Shown: in pieces, positions 1 to 12,300 of the stretch | Layout: each line of letters opens with the position of its first letter | Position numbering within the stretch: the stretch's first letter is position 1 | Assembly (NCBI RefSeq): GCF_041146795.1 | Contig: NC_135176.1 | Location: 23,127,786 to 23,191,785, forward strand | Length of the DNA stretch: 64,000 bases | From: Maylandia zebra | Lineage: Eukaryota; Chordata; Actinopteri; Cichliformes; Cichlidae | Direction: 5' to 3' | Program-made: the position numbers and the translations under genes | The notes under the pieces: model-generated | Told to the model about the DNA's origin: nothing | The model's input: the letters and a program-made list of their open reading frames with translations, nothing else | The model's database searches: none

Positions 1-9
1 TTCACTTAC

Positions 10-877
10 CTTCATTAACAGTTGTCGGTCTTGCTTTCTTACAAAAATGTTCTATAACCAGAATCAGAACCACAAACAGCATGATGACATTGGTTACCAA
101 AGGTACTGTCAAGGTTGTAACAGAACCTAGAATGCAAAAGCAAATGTCAAACAATATTGAATATCATGACAAATTCCAAAATACTAAAATGCTTCCAAAT
201 AGTTCCATTTGCCATCCATTTCTTCAACATACAGTAACATCTGAAGTCACAGGAGATGTGTACTAATTTTTCCCACAAGAATTCACAGGCGACAACCAAA
301 ACCATATGGTAAATTATTTATTTTACTCCATATAAATTCAAATCCAATTTCCCTTTGAAAGAAAATATGTAGTGTTGTCCCAGAAAATCTTACGTTTAAA
401 TACTCTACCACTGCAGGCTGCCAGGGGAATAACGGTTTCATCTCTGCTGACATTATTCCAAACTTCGCACATAAAGTTTCCAGTCAGCTTTCCATCTAAG
501 ATGATGGTAACATTTGGAAACTCGGCTGTCCAAATGGTTAGGGACTGGTTGTGGTCATTGCTTTGTATAAGTATCTGACCATCCAAACTCAAAATTAATT
601 GTACTCCATCTCCCTCAGAGAAGCAGCTGATCTTCATCTGTTCTGGTGACAAACATGTCTGAGACAATGTTGGCTTTGACACTGGAGCTGGAAGACATGT
701 AATCATATTTTGTAAGCAGTGTACAACACAAACATAACGCATATCGTATAAGTTAATGTGCACTGTATTTTTTAAGTCACAAAAAAGGTTTATAGGAAAA
801 TATCAAGTATTAAGAAAAATATACATTTAATTTATCTCACATTTGGGGAAATCTTTTTTTAAAACAGCAATGTAAGT

Positions 878-936
<59 letters not shown>

Positions 937-2348
937 TAAGCAAATATGAATAACATTCTAGGGTTGAAAATTTGAATTTCCAGATTTAATTTAGTTATAT
1001 GTATACAGCATCAAATCACAATAGCAGTTGCCTCAAGGTGCTTTATATTGTAAGGTAAAGACAATAATATAATAATGCAAAGATATGTTACAATTAGTGC
1101 CATAAGGGTTTTGTCTTGACTTCATTTTTGCAGAATATCGAGATTCTGATGTTCAGTTGAGAGGGACTCTGTATTTTGTTACTTAAGTTCTAGTTTTTAG
1201 TTCTTGTTTAATTTAGTTCTCTTAGGCTTTCCTGGGAACTCACGTTGTGTCCTCCCTGTGAGTTCCCAGTGTGTTGTCTATCATGTCTGTTTATGAATGT
1301 CACGTTCGGTGTGGCTATGACAGTCTCTTGTCCGGTGTGTGTTATGTTTAATTTTGCTTCCTCTGTCTTGTTATTTCTTGTTATGTCTAGTTTGCTCCAA
1401 TTGTGTTCCCATGTGTCTTCACTTCTCTGTATCACCCTTCTCTGTATTATAATGGCTCAGTCTCCCTTGTGTCTTGTCGGATCATTAAGTCACTTTCTCC
1501 CTGTCTTCTAGCATCTGTCTTCCTGTTTTCTAGCAGCTCTAGTTATAGTTTTCCAGTTTATTTTTCTTAGTGGTTTTCTAGCTCCCTTTGCTTTTGTTTG
1601 ATTGCCTAAGTTTCGTTCTGGACATCAGCCTTAATAAATTTGGTTTGTGAGTCTGCATTTTGGGTCGTTTATTTCACTACTCACAATCTGTGTTTCCGCA
1701 GATCATGACAAGTTTAAAGTCTTAAAACCTTTAAAAAGTTTCAAGGGTTTCTTGTTCACCAATTCACAAAATAAAATGCATTATTTGCTATTGTTTGTTT
1801 CGGTTGGAAGCATGCATAGATTTTTTACCTAAACTTCATTAATCTTTAAAGTTCAAGTTTATTGAATTTGTTGACAGTAAAAAGACAAAGGATTTCGACA
1901 GTTTGATTTAATCACATAAAATACCCCCTTTTTTATTCCTTGACAGGGATCAAATGCCAAAAGAATACCAGTAGTATTCTCTCTTGCCTCTGGCATTGAC
2001 ACTTTTTTGCATCAAGAATTAATTAAGATTTACATTTCTTGTCAATAACATGAACTAATACTCTCTAAAAGACAGAACTCAAATATGAACCTGCAGCCTT
2101 TGCTCCCCCCATATTCAGTATAACAGACCATTCTCAAATTTTGATTTAGTATTCAGGTTTTCTCTCAAATATTGTTTTACTGTATCCTGCATATATATTT
2201 AGGTTACTTTTTAAATCTGTGCAGTGAAGTGTAAAGCAGTAAAGTATTTTTGCTTTTGCAGATTTGAAGATTAAAGCAATAACGAATTTTAATCGAATTA
2301 AGATTTAATCTAGTCATATATATATATATTCACACACACACACACACG

Positions 2349-2409
<61 letters not shown>

Positions 2410-3074
2410 AAAAAATTAAAAATGACTATACAATTAATGTACTAGGTTTACAATATCTGCTTTTTTATCTTTTAATAAAACAAAGCCATTCATGTAAATT
2501 AATAATAATGATTAACTTGAGTTTGAAGCAAACAAAGGAATAAAATAAAAACCTACCATGTATTTTTAGACATAGATTCGCTTTTTTCAGTAACTTTCCA
2601 TTAGAGTCATGTTCTTCCAACTGGTAATATCCAGAGTGTTTCTTCATGGCTTTGACCAGTTTCAGTGTTCCATTATTGATCCCATTTGGTTGATTTACAT
2701 ATTCATGATCTAAAAACACAGTCTCATGATTGTCAGTTTTTAAAACCCTGTGTTTGTTATCCTTCACGATTACAATTGAAGTATCAGTTTTATATGACAC
2801 ATGAAAAATTAGCGACTGTCCTACGGCTCCAAAACAACAATGGGTTCCAGGAGATTCCGAGAAAATGCATTCAACTGATCCTAAAAGAAACAAAAACACA
2901 AAAAATTTTCTATGTAAGGATTGTATGGATTAAAATGAAACTGATTCTATAAAAAAAAACCTGGTACAAATTTACAAATTCAATCAGTATTTCTGTATTG
3001 AAAACAGAGTACAATATACCTTTTGCCAGGGCTGTTGTTGCCAGAATTGCGATGTTGATGTAAATGAAAATCAT
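10..3074 (-). CDS. CD2/SLAM-family-like immunoglobulin-superfamily receptor, 3' part missing
   Basis: Four coding exons read leftwards: 3074-3020 (start and signal peptide, MIFIYINIAILATTALA), 2880-2557 (first Ig domain), 687-409 (second Ig domain) and 125-10 (transmembrane segment). Every junction is AG..GT with phase 1, as usual for Ig genes. Domain 1 (about 108 residues) is V-like but lacks the canonical Cys pair: the F-strand reads SGYYQLEE where YxC is expected, as in domain 1 of CD2, CD48 and CD58. Domain 2 is C2-like with four Cys, consistent with the two disulfides of CD2-type domain 2, and has several N-glycosylation sequons. The last visible exon gives a hydrophobic helix (VIMLFVVLILVI) followed by basic residues, so this is a type I membrane protein. 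The donor at 9-8 shows that a cytoplasmic tail follows outside the window. The likely role is a leukocyte adhesion or co-signalling receptor. The exact family member cannot be named from this part. Confidence 0.85.
879..933. repeat. (AAT)n microsatellite
   Basis: About 18 uninterrupted AAT units, inside the 688-2556 intron of the minus-strand Ig-superfamily gene (between its two Ig exons). Confidence 0.95.
985..1070 (-). repeat. Abundant teleost interspersed-repeat 3' tail
   Basis: Contains the CAAATCACAAT..CAGTTGCCTCAAGG module followed by GCTTTATATTGTAAGG. It is the reverse complement of the tail at 6415-6518, and a related copy lies at 60640-60730. I recognise it as a very common fish repeat tail but cannot assign the parent element. 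Confidence 0.6.
1112..1708. repeat. T-rich interspersed repeat with short inverted ends
   Basis: A strongly T-rich plus-strand segment bounded by TTGTCTTGA on the left and TCATGACAAG on the right, which are near-inverted repeats. It has the same style (TTTTAGTT/CTCCCTGT-rich body, a late TAATAAA, then a GCAG..TGACA end) as 12046-12557 and 20161-20540. It is probably a non-autonomous element family. The ORFs of 88 and 75 aa inside it are not genes. Confidence 0.45.
2315..2402. repeat. Compound (AT)n-(CA)n-(AT)n microsatellite
   Basis: About 12 AT units, about 10 CA units, then about 25 AT units. It lies in the intron between Ig exons 2 and 3 of the minus-strand gene. Confidence 0.95.
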
Positions 3075-3173
3075 TGTTTCTGTAACACAGAGGTAAACTT
3101 TTAGAATCATGTCACATTTTTTTGGAAGGTATGCCTGCCCTAGTTTATTCTACAGATTCTACTTCAACTTATT

Positions 3174-3722
3174 CTATTGATCACTTTGAGAATAAAGTGA
3201 AAATTTCTAGATTAAAGTCAAAATTCTATTTTGAGAAAAAAGATAAAATGTGGAGACTAAGACAAACTGCTACGCCTGCTATACCCTCTATAAAATGCCT
3301 TGTGTAGATGAGTTAGTAAAATCCTACTTCATAATCTGTTTTTGGTCATAAAATTATTTCTCTTTTAGCACATAACCAAAGTGTGGTGATAAGTATGACA
3401 GAAAGAGGAAAAAACACACAAACGTGGAAGAGTTGAATGAATTTATAACAAATTAAATGCCTCCCAATGGACAGATGCAGGAATATCGATGACTGCAACC
3501 TCATGCAACGAAGAGGATGTACGTTGTATCACAATACACTATAAGACGGCTGATCAATTTGTTTCACTAATTCATCTGCACAAGGCATTTTGTAGAATGT
3601 ATATAGCAGTCATGGCATTTTGTCCTGAAACACCTGTAATCACCAAATTTGACTTTTTTTCTCAAAATAGAATTTCAACTTTGATCTTGAAATTCAACTT
3701 TATTCTCAAAATGATCAATAAT
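3174..3722. mobile_element. Non-autonomous element with about 150-bp terminal inverted repeats
   Basis: The left arm (about 3174-3325) and right arm (about 3562-3722) are inverted copies of each other at roughly 85 percent identity by eye. Matching blocks include TTCTATTTTGAGAAAAAA (3223-3240) with its complement near 3655-3672, TATAAAATGCCTTGTG (3289-3304) with its complement near 3582-3597, and ATTGATCA at the outer ends. No transposase is present. The 93-aa ORF here only reads through the right arm. The class is unknown; a MITE or foldback element is most likely. Confidence 0.7.
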
Positions 3723-6414
3723 ATTAGTTTATTCTTAACAAATGCCCTAATTGTTCTTTGTATTATTTAAACATTTGCCACACTGCATAAAAGGTTGATT
3801 TCACAAATTAAAAGTTATACAGTCTCTATGAAATAGTATACATGGATTATTATTTATAATTTAATTAAATAAATTTTTACAGATTTTTAGTTAGTTTTAA
3901 TCAAGATCAGACTGCATGGATTAAAATTATAAGCTTTCACTTACCGCATTCAAAAGGGGATGTTTTCTATATGGCAGTGTAAGACTGCACTGTGAATGTT
4001 TTACAAGCAGAAGGCTGATCATTACAGATGGGCGGATCAATCTAAATATCAATAGTATTGATACCAATGCTGGTATTGGTATTGGATTGATAGTAGCATG
4101 ATAGAATCAATACTTTGTTTCTATCCTCTAAGTTCAGTATGTTGCCAACCTAACTGCGTAAATTATTTATGGGGAAATACAAAGAAATATTGTATGTGTA
4201 AACCTCGTTGTACTGAATGTGATCTCAATTTGATTTATAGAAGAGTTGTTTAGAAATAGGCACATTTATATTTTAGGTTTCCACAAAACCCAGTTTCAAA
4301 AGTATAACCAATTATTGTGAATAGTAAAAGTCACTGTGATTTAGTGATCATTAAAATGTGTTCAGAATTTGCTAATCGATCATGAATCAACTCATAGGTC
4401 ATAACACACTGCTCTCCTCTACATTAACTTTTTTTCTAAGTTAAAAGTGTTGTTTTTGGCATTGTGTGGGGAATACTGGCCCCACATTTAGTTGGTATCT
4501 GATCGATACCAAAATTTAAAGTTATCCTCTTTTCTTCTTCTCTGATAAGAATTAAGGAAGGAGCTTTTGCACTGGTTCCCACAACTGTACAGTACAAATT
4601 GGTCATACATGCTTTAGTTTTTAGCCCCTTTTGTCAGACCACAAAAGGTGGCTATATTTGCTATGTGTCTATTTAGGAAAGCTGCAAAGCCGAACCTCAC
4701 TCAATCATGTTTGTGGTGCTGGTGTTTTCTGCCATTATCAGACCAAAAGTATGGCTTCACATTTGGTTAATTATACTAACAGGGTTTTCAAAAGTTTTAT
4801 GCTCCTTTTGTTTTGTTTATTTGTTCTGTTCTTGTTGTTGGAGGTTTTTTTTATCTATTCTTTTTTTTTGTCTGCGGTCAGGGGGACCGATATTGTTCTA
4901 AGCCAGGTAGCTTTAACTAGTAGTTCAACAATTCAGGTCCTTAGGAGAAACAAGATATAGACGGTTATTGTGACAATCTTGATCTAAGAACAACACAAAC
5001 ATATAAATTATTTGACTTTTTGTGAATGCTGTATTTTTATGCATGAAATTATTTTTAGCTTTCACACAATCTAAAAGGATCCAGAAAGCTACAGTTTTAT
5101 TTTATTTTATAGATATTTCTTTCATTTATTTATTTATTTTCACAAATTGTGATACTAGATTAGTGAAGTTATACAATGTTATGTATTTTCTTTGGTGACA
5201 CTGGTGTATTTTTGTTTTACCTTTTAATTTTCATAAGGGCTGGCATTTCTGATGACCATATTTGTTTCTAAAGAACAGCTTGCTTATTGATGCTATTATT
5301 GTGACCTTTATTATATTAAAATCCCCTCTGGATTCAAAATGTTTGATAAAAATTGTGGAGTGTGGGCATTACAGTTTTCCTCTTCTTCTCCAAAAGGCAG
5401 TGTGAGTGTTCGGGGCTTGCCAGCAAAAGACAAAAAAACATCACTCATATAATTGTTCAAGTTTCTCACCGACAACAAAGGCAATAACAAATTAAGCCAA
5501 GTGTGAGACTGACAGTTAAAAACCACAGCTCTTTTTCTGTTTCCATCACTGTCTCATCTGTAGCTTTTAATGTGAAACTCTCAGGGGAAACTTCTGAGTG
5601 GGGAAACCATACGGCATAGGGCAGGCTGTGTGTGTCTCTGTCTATCTGTTATTCTGCTGTGACGGATACGTGTATGCTGCCTCTTTCCCAAAGTCAGATA
5701 TAGGTTACACCTCCTGCAACACTTCATTGGATAAGCAGCTGAAAAAATGGACGTCCTCCAGAACTCTTTATCAAAGAAAAAAAACAAGTTGTTAATGCAA
5801 TCCCACAACTGTCAATAATTTCCGCCATTTATTCTCAATCTTTTGTCTCAATCTAATGTTGACATTCCTTACACCTCACTGCATATAACGTACTGATTAC
5901 CACATATAGCAATCAGAGTCCTTTCTATTTCAGCTTGATTAAACAAAAGCTAACTTGTTTTACATGTGTCAAACAGGTGAAAATGCTCTGGTTGCTTAAA
6001 TTTGTGTTTTTGTTTATGGGCCACTTTGCAACCAACTTATCCACATTATTCAGAGATTGACATGTTGCTTATTATTTAGTTTCTATCATTTTCCTCATTA
6101 CATTCTAAGTCAGAACACTCAAAATTGCTCAGTACTCTTTGTTTTGTACAGCTTTCATCAGTCTCTGGGTTCTTGCAGTTCTGCTTCAGTTTCTCGTCTC
6201 TCAGGGTTTTCCATAATTCTCTCCAGCGATGTAACTGGACTATCATTTCTTTTTAAAATGCAGCCTAGAAGCAAAAATAAGAACAGAAAACAATGTTCAC
6301 ATAAACAATGAAGGACTGGCTGAAACTGGGAGTAATAGAGTTAAGATGATAGTAAGATGATAGTAGTTGCAGATATCCATTGCCTGCACCACAAAGTCAT
6401 TCCAGTGTTATTAT

Positions 6415-6518
6415 TGTCGGGTCTACCTTACAATATAGAGCCTTGAGGCAACTGTTGTTGTGATTTGGCAATGTATAAATTACACTGAATTGAATTGAAA
6501 TTAAATTGAATTGAATTG
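6415..6518 (+). repeat. Teleost repeat tail ending in GAATTGAATTG units
   Basis: Carries CTTACAATATAGAGCCTTGA then GGCAACTGTTGTTGTGATTT and a terminal tract of ATTGA-type pentamers. It is in the opposite orientation to the copy at 985-1070. Confidence 0.6.
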
Positions 6519-7126
6519 GTGATGAGGTCATCCAGTCATGTTTGGTATTCTAACTGGCAAACTGTCAGGTCTGCGTAACCAAAAACTGTTAAATTTTGCA
6601 ACGAATATAATCATTGTAATGACTGGTTCCCCAATCCCTGTAATCGCCTTCCAGTTAGCAATAGAGAGAGCAAACAAGAGGGAGTGCAGTAGCAGAAAGC
6701 AGAAGAGGAGGTACAAGACAGCAAACCAGCGATACCTGAGTAGGAGCGTGTTATTTGTTTTTGTCTTAGTGACTGTATGGAATACCACAGCAGGATACCA
6801 GTGAGGTTAAACAAAAACAAATATATGCGTAACAATAAGAGAGACCACTGAGAGAATGTGCACAAGGAGACAAATTAGAGCATTGCTAACAAATATTAGC
6901 AAACAAGTAAAACCTGTGCAACTGAAACAACATAAGGTATTTTCTCAGGGAAATGTAACACGAGCAGTTTTCTTTCAGACATGTCTTCACACAACCTGCC
7001 TGAGGGTTTACACTTAATTCTTTACATTTTTCAAATGTAAGGATCAGACATTTAAATTTAACTGTCAGACTGAACTATAATTAGTATTTTTCTATAGTCT
7101 GTGTTACAGAGTATAGCATGGTGGAT

Positions 7127-7523
7127 GTTGGAGGGAGGACTCATTCTTATTGGGATGTGAGTGGATGTGCTGGAAGGCAGGAAAACAAACACTGGACTGG
7201 AGACTCTCTGTGCCCCTGATAAGGAAACTGGACCAGTGTTGGGGAAGTTCCAGCTCCCAGGATGTGATGTGGAGACCCAGCCTCGAATGAAGTCAGGCCT
7301 GAAAAGGTGGGTGGCAAGCCTTTTTGAGGAAGATGCAGGATTGATACGTTTTGGCTGCTTGTTCTTCCAAGTGACCACCTTTCCCCTGTTTGTAACCAGG
7401 CTAACAACCCTGACCGCGGTGGCTTTGGGCCTTGGATTCCTGGCCAGAGTTGTGTCTTCAGCCAGTAGTTTTACCCGGAGAAAGAACAAATAAATCTTGT
7501 GTAACCCATTACAGTGTGCGTGT
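7127..7523 (+). mobile_element. 397-bp insertion flanked by a 7-bp direct repeat
   Basis: GGTGGAT occurs at 7120-7126 and again at 7524-7530, as expected for a target-site duplication. The interior has no RNA-polymerase-III box I can recognise and no poly-A tail. It contains an AATAAA (7489-7494) near its right end, which is reminiscent of an LTR, but TG..CA termini are not clear. The 110-aa ORF inside (7161-7493) has no recognisable domain. Confidence 0.4.
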
Positions 7524-9342
7524 GGTGGATCGTTACTGGTCAATATTAGAGCTACTACTTTCTTGTACGGAGGCCATTTTGGGCCTTACGTAACATTGCA
7601 CAATTTTAAAATATAAAGGGCCTTAGTCCTTATACTGAGTAACTAAGATTAAACAGGCAGGACAGGTTCAGTATTATGATTGATATTGTAGCTGCACCTT
7701 CATGACTGACATGACACCAGTGCTTCACCAGACTCTTGCTTCTCACACTTAGCATATTATAAAGTTATAACTGACATTGTTAAATCATTTCATAACGTTA
7801 AATTTGTTTAATAATGTTAATGATTATTATCAATCTTATTTTCTTAGTTTAAGCTAGGGCATTATGTCCCTACTATATTTCAGAGTATTTGCGTCACTTA
7901 ATTATGAACATACAGTGTAATGCACACTGTGAAAAGCTAGAGGGGGCAGTTTTCAAATTGACTTCACTACGTTAGAGCAAATTCTGTTTTGTTTTCTTTT
8001 ATTTTTGGTCTTTTTCTCAGTCTCATTGGCATGACAGCTTTTTCATTCTTTCCAACCTGCTGTGGAATAATAATGCAGCATTAGTTTATATTAACTGTAA
8101 TGGAGCTACAACATTATGATTTACAAATAGCAGAGAGAACATTTATATTTTACACCTCAGTGAATTTTAGATTAGTAAAAGAAAAGATTTGGACATATTT
8201 AGGATCTCTCAGGGATGCCTGCCTGAATTATATTTAAGTCAGTGGCTCAGTCACAATTTTAAGACATTCCAGGGCTTCTTCAGCACTGCTGAGCTGTAGT
8301 GTGTCAACCACAGCGCTTGAGGCTGACTGATTAGCCTTATCTCACCAATCCAATTGCAGCTTTGAGTGAGAGAAGTGTCAAGACAGACAACAGGTTAAAA
8401 AAGTCATGAACTATAGCTCTATCAAATGCTCGAGAAAACCATTGTAGCATTTATGACATTATATTTTAGATAAACATGCATATAAACATATGGCACATAG
8501 GATATAACTGTACCTTTCAAAGTGTTTTCACTACCCAGCCTACATTCGAGCAACAATGCTATTAGTCACTGGTGTTCCAATATTAGAGCCCATAATGATA
8601 GGAATGGCTGATTGCACATCTAGATCTAGATTAACTTTTAGTAACAGCCATCTTGTTTTGCTTCCTAAATTTAGCCTCCCTTATATTGCTCTGCATACTG
8701 GAAACTCAACCCTGCTTGATGTGCCTGGCTCCAGGGTGCACTCTCGCAGCAACAGCTCGGGTTTCTTGCCCAGAGCTGTGCAGCTGACACGGCCACGCCT
8801 ATATGTGTGTGTTTGTCCTATGAAACGCACACAAGGTTCTCCTTATTATCCTATAGAATAAAGACCGGTTTGTTAGGCAATCCACAGCCTGTGTGGCAAT
8901 AACTCCACTAGGCGCTGATTTCTGCACTGCACCCACTCCTCCTACTGCAGCTAAGGCAAAACTATACCCTAGCCACAATGATACAGTTACTTATGTATAC
9001 TCCTTGTCCAAATCTCAGTTATATTATATACAAGTATGTTATTAAATGTGTATGTTCACGTATACAGTGAAAAGTTAACTGGAAAAAAAAAAAACGTGTC
9101 ATTATGATAACATTAGTCACTCCTGGAAACACAGCAGCTTGTGAAAGTCACAGTTTAAAAATATATAAATAAAAGTTTAGAAGGTTATTTTGAACAGTAC
9201 AAAAGAGGTAATAGGAGCCAGGATCTGTGTGTGTTTGGGTGGAGTACATGTAAGCACAGCCAACAGGTGTGGCTGGACACAATGCTGTTTCAGGAAGACA
9301 GAAGAGTCAGCAGCTTAGAAAAAGGGTTATAATTATTTGACT

Positions 9343-12300
9343 ATGAGAGATTATGCTGAAACCATTGGTTTTCTGGGGCAGTGGGGACGTTTCCAGCAAA
9401 TTGTCTTCTTCTCGCTCGTTGCCACCATTATGCCAAATGGATTTGGTGCTTTCACTCTCGTTTTTCTGACTGATACACCGAGTCATCACTGCCTGGTATC
9501 TGGTATCAACCTCACTGAAGACTGGCGTAAAAGTGTCATCCCAATCAAAGTAAGTGACTGCGAGAGCCCCAACTCTGTGATACAGCACATCAAAGAAAAC
9601 ATTTAAACTACTGATGCAGTTTTTCAGTGATAATTGAGTTTGCTTCAAATATTTTTCCAATAATGTAACTCAAAACATTTGTATTTATTCGAACACATTT
9701 ATGCTTATTTCAAAACAAAAAAAACATGCTTGGGAGAAGTAGAAAACTACTTTTGGGAACTAAATGAGTTTTTATGTTGCTGGTAGTTGAAAGTTTAAAA
9801 AAAAGCAGTGTAAACAATACATTTAAACTAAAAACCATTAAATCTTTATGAAATGCAATAAAATATTGCAAAACAGAAATAGGAAAAAGCACAAAGTTCA
9901 AGTTCCCTGGTCGTCAGAAGATCCACATTTCCAAGAAATAGAAACCGGTAATTGTGTATTTTGTGAAACAGAAGAGGAGGATTTGGACCATCTATTCTTT
10001 TTGTGCAATTTCATACAAATATTTTGGTTGGAAAAAGCACAAGGGAAGTGTTTCTGGGGAGACAATAACCCGATGTACCAGTTGCAGGAACCCAAAAAAT
10101 AATAGGTGTGTTTTGTCATGATTCATATAATAGTGATGATGGATTTTTAGGCTAATAGTTAGGCTAACACACTTTCCTCTCATCTTTTCTTTCCTTACAA
10201 AACCATAGATCCTCCACTTCTTGGGCTATTTTGGTTCCTGCAACTGGTCCGTCAGGTTATTGTCTCCCCAGAAACACTTCCCTTGTGCTTTTGGAAATCT
10301 GTTTTTTCCTATTCCTGTTTTAGTTATTCCTATTTCTGTTTTCGTTTGTACTATTTCCGTTGTATTTATGTGTTTTTGCAGCATTTTTGTTATTGCTGGT
10401 GTTTTTTTAAGTTGCAGTCCATTTGGCCTCTCAGGGCCACCGTATAGGCCCATTGTTGCCTAAATATTACATATTTTTGTAAACACTATGACATCCTACT
10501 GAGTTTTTCTTAAATGTCTCAATACTAATAACCCTAAAACTGTTTGTATCCTTGTGACTATGAGGAGGTGGATGGGAAACAGGAGCTGAGCAGATGCAGC
10601 AGATACAGGTTGGATGTGGTCAGAAATCTCTCTGCTCAGGGATACATTCCTGGCAGGGATGTCAACCTTACAGACCTGGAGGAGGAGGGCTGTGTAGATG
10701 GGTGGAGCTATAGCAAAGACATCTATGAATCCACTATAGTTTCTGAGGTATGGTCAATCCTTCTTCTACATCTACTTATTTTTCATGTAGTATTTTTTAG
10801 CAGCATCAGCTGTTTTTTCTTGATGTTGCAGATATATCATTAAGTCCTTAGTCTATGTGGCTCCTTTCCTCCTACCCTATCCAAGACAGGGGATTTCAGC
10901 CCATCCATTTATTCAACAGTTAGGACAGAACACACCTGTGAACATACAGTAGGTGCAGTCAGTCAACATAGGAACATGATATAAATTCCTCTAGAAAACT
11001 CTTTCTCTACTGTTATCAACATGGCTTATTTCTCATTATCTTGTTGTAATCTTGTTGACCTTTGAGTCTTCAGCTTGTCATTATTTTGTCAGTGCTTAAA
11101 GTTCAAGGTGCTCTTTGGGGATTAGTTTCTGCACACCAGGAAAGACGCACCCTTTTTCTTTCTACTTAGAGTGAAAAGACATTTGAATACAGCCAGCAAC
11201 AGTCAGCACAAATCACACTGACTTTAACATTGTTATTTCCTGCATGCACATATTCAGTCATTCAACTGTTAATATCTCATTTTCCAGTTTGACTTGGTGT
11301 GCAGTAACCAATGGAAGCAGCCGTTCACATCTACTGTTTTCTTCGTGGGAGGACTCCTTGGATCGTTCTTGTCAGGCCAGCTGTCAGACAGGTACTGACA
11401 TGAGATTCATGTGAAAGAGACCAAACACCACACCATTCTTTAAAGGTTCAGGAAAGGCTTCCGTGTTTCGATATTAAGATTGTCTTTATTGTAAAAAGAA
11501 ATAAAAATGAAAATCATTTAAAAAGATCATGTTACAGTATACACTTATAATAGTCAGTAATATAAAAGACATGTATTATGCCGCTGAAAATGCTACATCC
11601 AGACGAACTTTTCTGTGATTTTAATTGATGATGGAGTTGTATTTTTACCAGTATAATAAGAAATAGAGTGGTAGAACACAGTTATTATTTTGAGATATGT
11701 ACTTATTTATTTTCAATTTGTGCTCCTTCCATCCAGATTTTTAGATGCAATTCACACAACTGTATAGGAAGTACAACACTTTTTATGCATGTATATGTTT
11801 ACTAATATATTTATCTTCTCTGTCTAGATATGGCAGAAAACCCGTTCTTTTTGCAGCTTTGGCACTACAGACAGTTTTCACCTTTGCTCAAGTCTTTTCT
11901 GGTTCATGGATTATGTTCCTCATCATCCTCTTCATCAACGGTTTGGGACAGATGTCCAACTTTGTGGCTGCTCTTGTGTTGGGTAGGATGGAACATTTAT
12001 TTAGCTATGATGCAAAACTAAGGGCCAGATTTATAAGAGGGTGTCATGGTCCTGTGTCAGTGACCCAGTGTTTTTGAGTTTTGTGCTTTTAGTTTTTGAT
12101 TTCTTGCTCACTTTAGCTCCTCAGCCCTTTAGTATTTCTTGAGTTCTCATTTCAGGTTTTGTTATGTGGCTTCCCTGTGTTCTGCGTTTCCTGTTTTACT
12201 TTTAAGGTCTGTGTCTCTTGTCTCGTCATGTTAATTAGGATCAGCTGTGCCTCCCTCCTGTTTGCTGTCCCTTTTTCCTTTTGTGTGTGTATTTATAGTG

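Larger units (their letters stand above)
3723..9342. other. Spacer without a recognisable gene
   Basis: I find no exon chain or conserved protein segment between the Ig gene and transporter gene 1. The ORFs here (up to 161 aa) lack family motifs. Visible content is a low-complexity palindromic stretch rich in GATACC/GGTATC near 4040-4520, a repeat tail at 6415-6518, a 397-bp insertion at 7127-7523, and a repeat-like stretch at about 8560-8960 with a GAATAAAG signal. Confidence 0.6.

Noticed and set aside
4040-4520. GATACC/GGTATC-rich palindromic stretch as a regulatory array
   Set aside because: Resembles decayed hAT-type repeat text and low-complexity sequence; no ordered spacing supports a binding-site array.
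7058-7543. 161-aa minus-strand and 110-aa plus-strand ORFs
   Set aside because: They overlap on opposite strands inside a probable inserted element and show no family motif or exon pattern.
8556-8861. 101-aa ORF
   Set aside because: Low-information protein, no recognisable domain, located in repeat-like DNA; could be part of an LTR but ends were not found.
9550-9606. Exon 1a of gene 1 continuing as one 89-aa ORF to a stop
   Set aside because: The GTAAGT donor after codon 69 and the restored alignment with exon 1b show this read-through is intronic.
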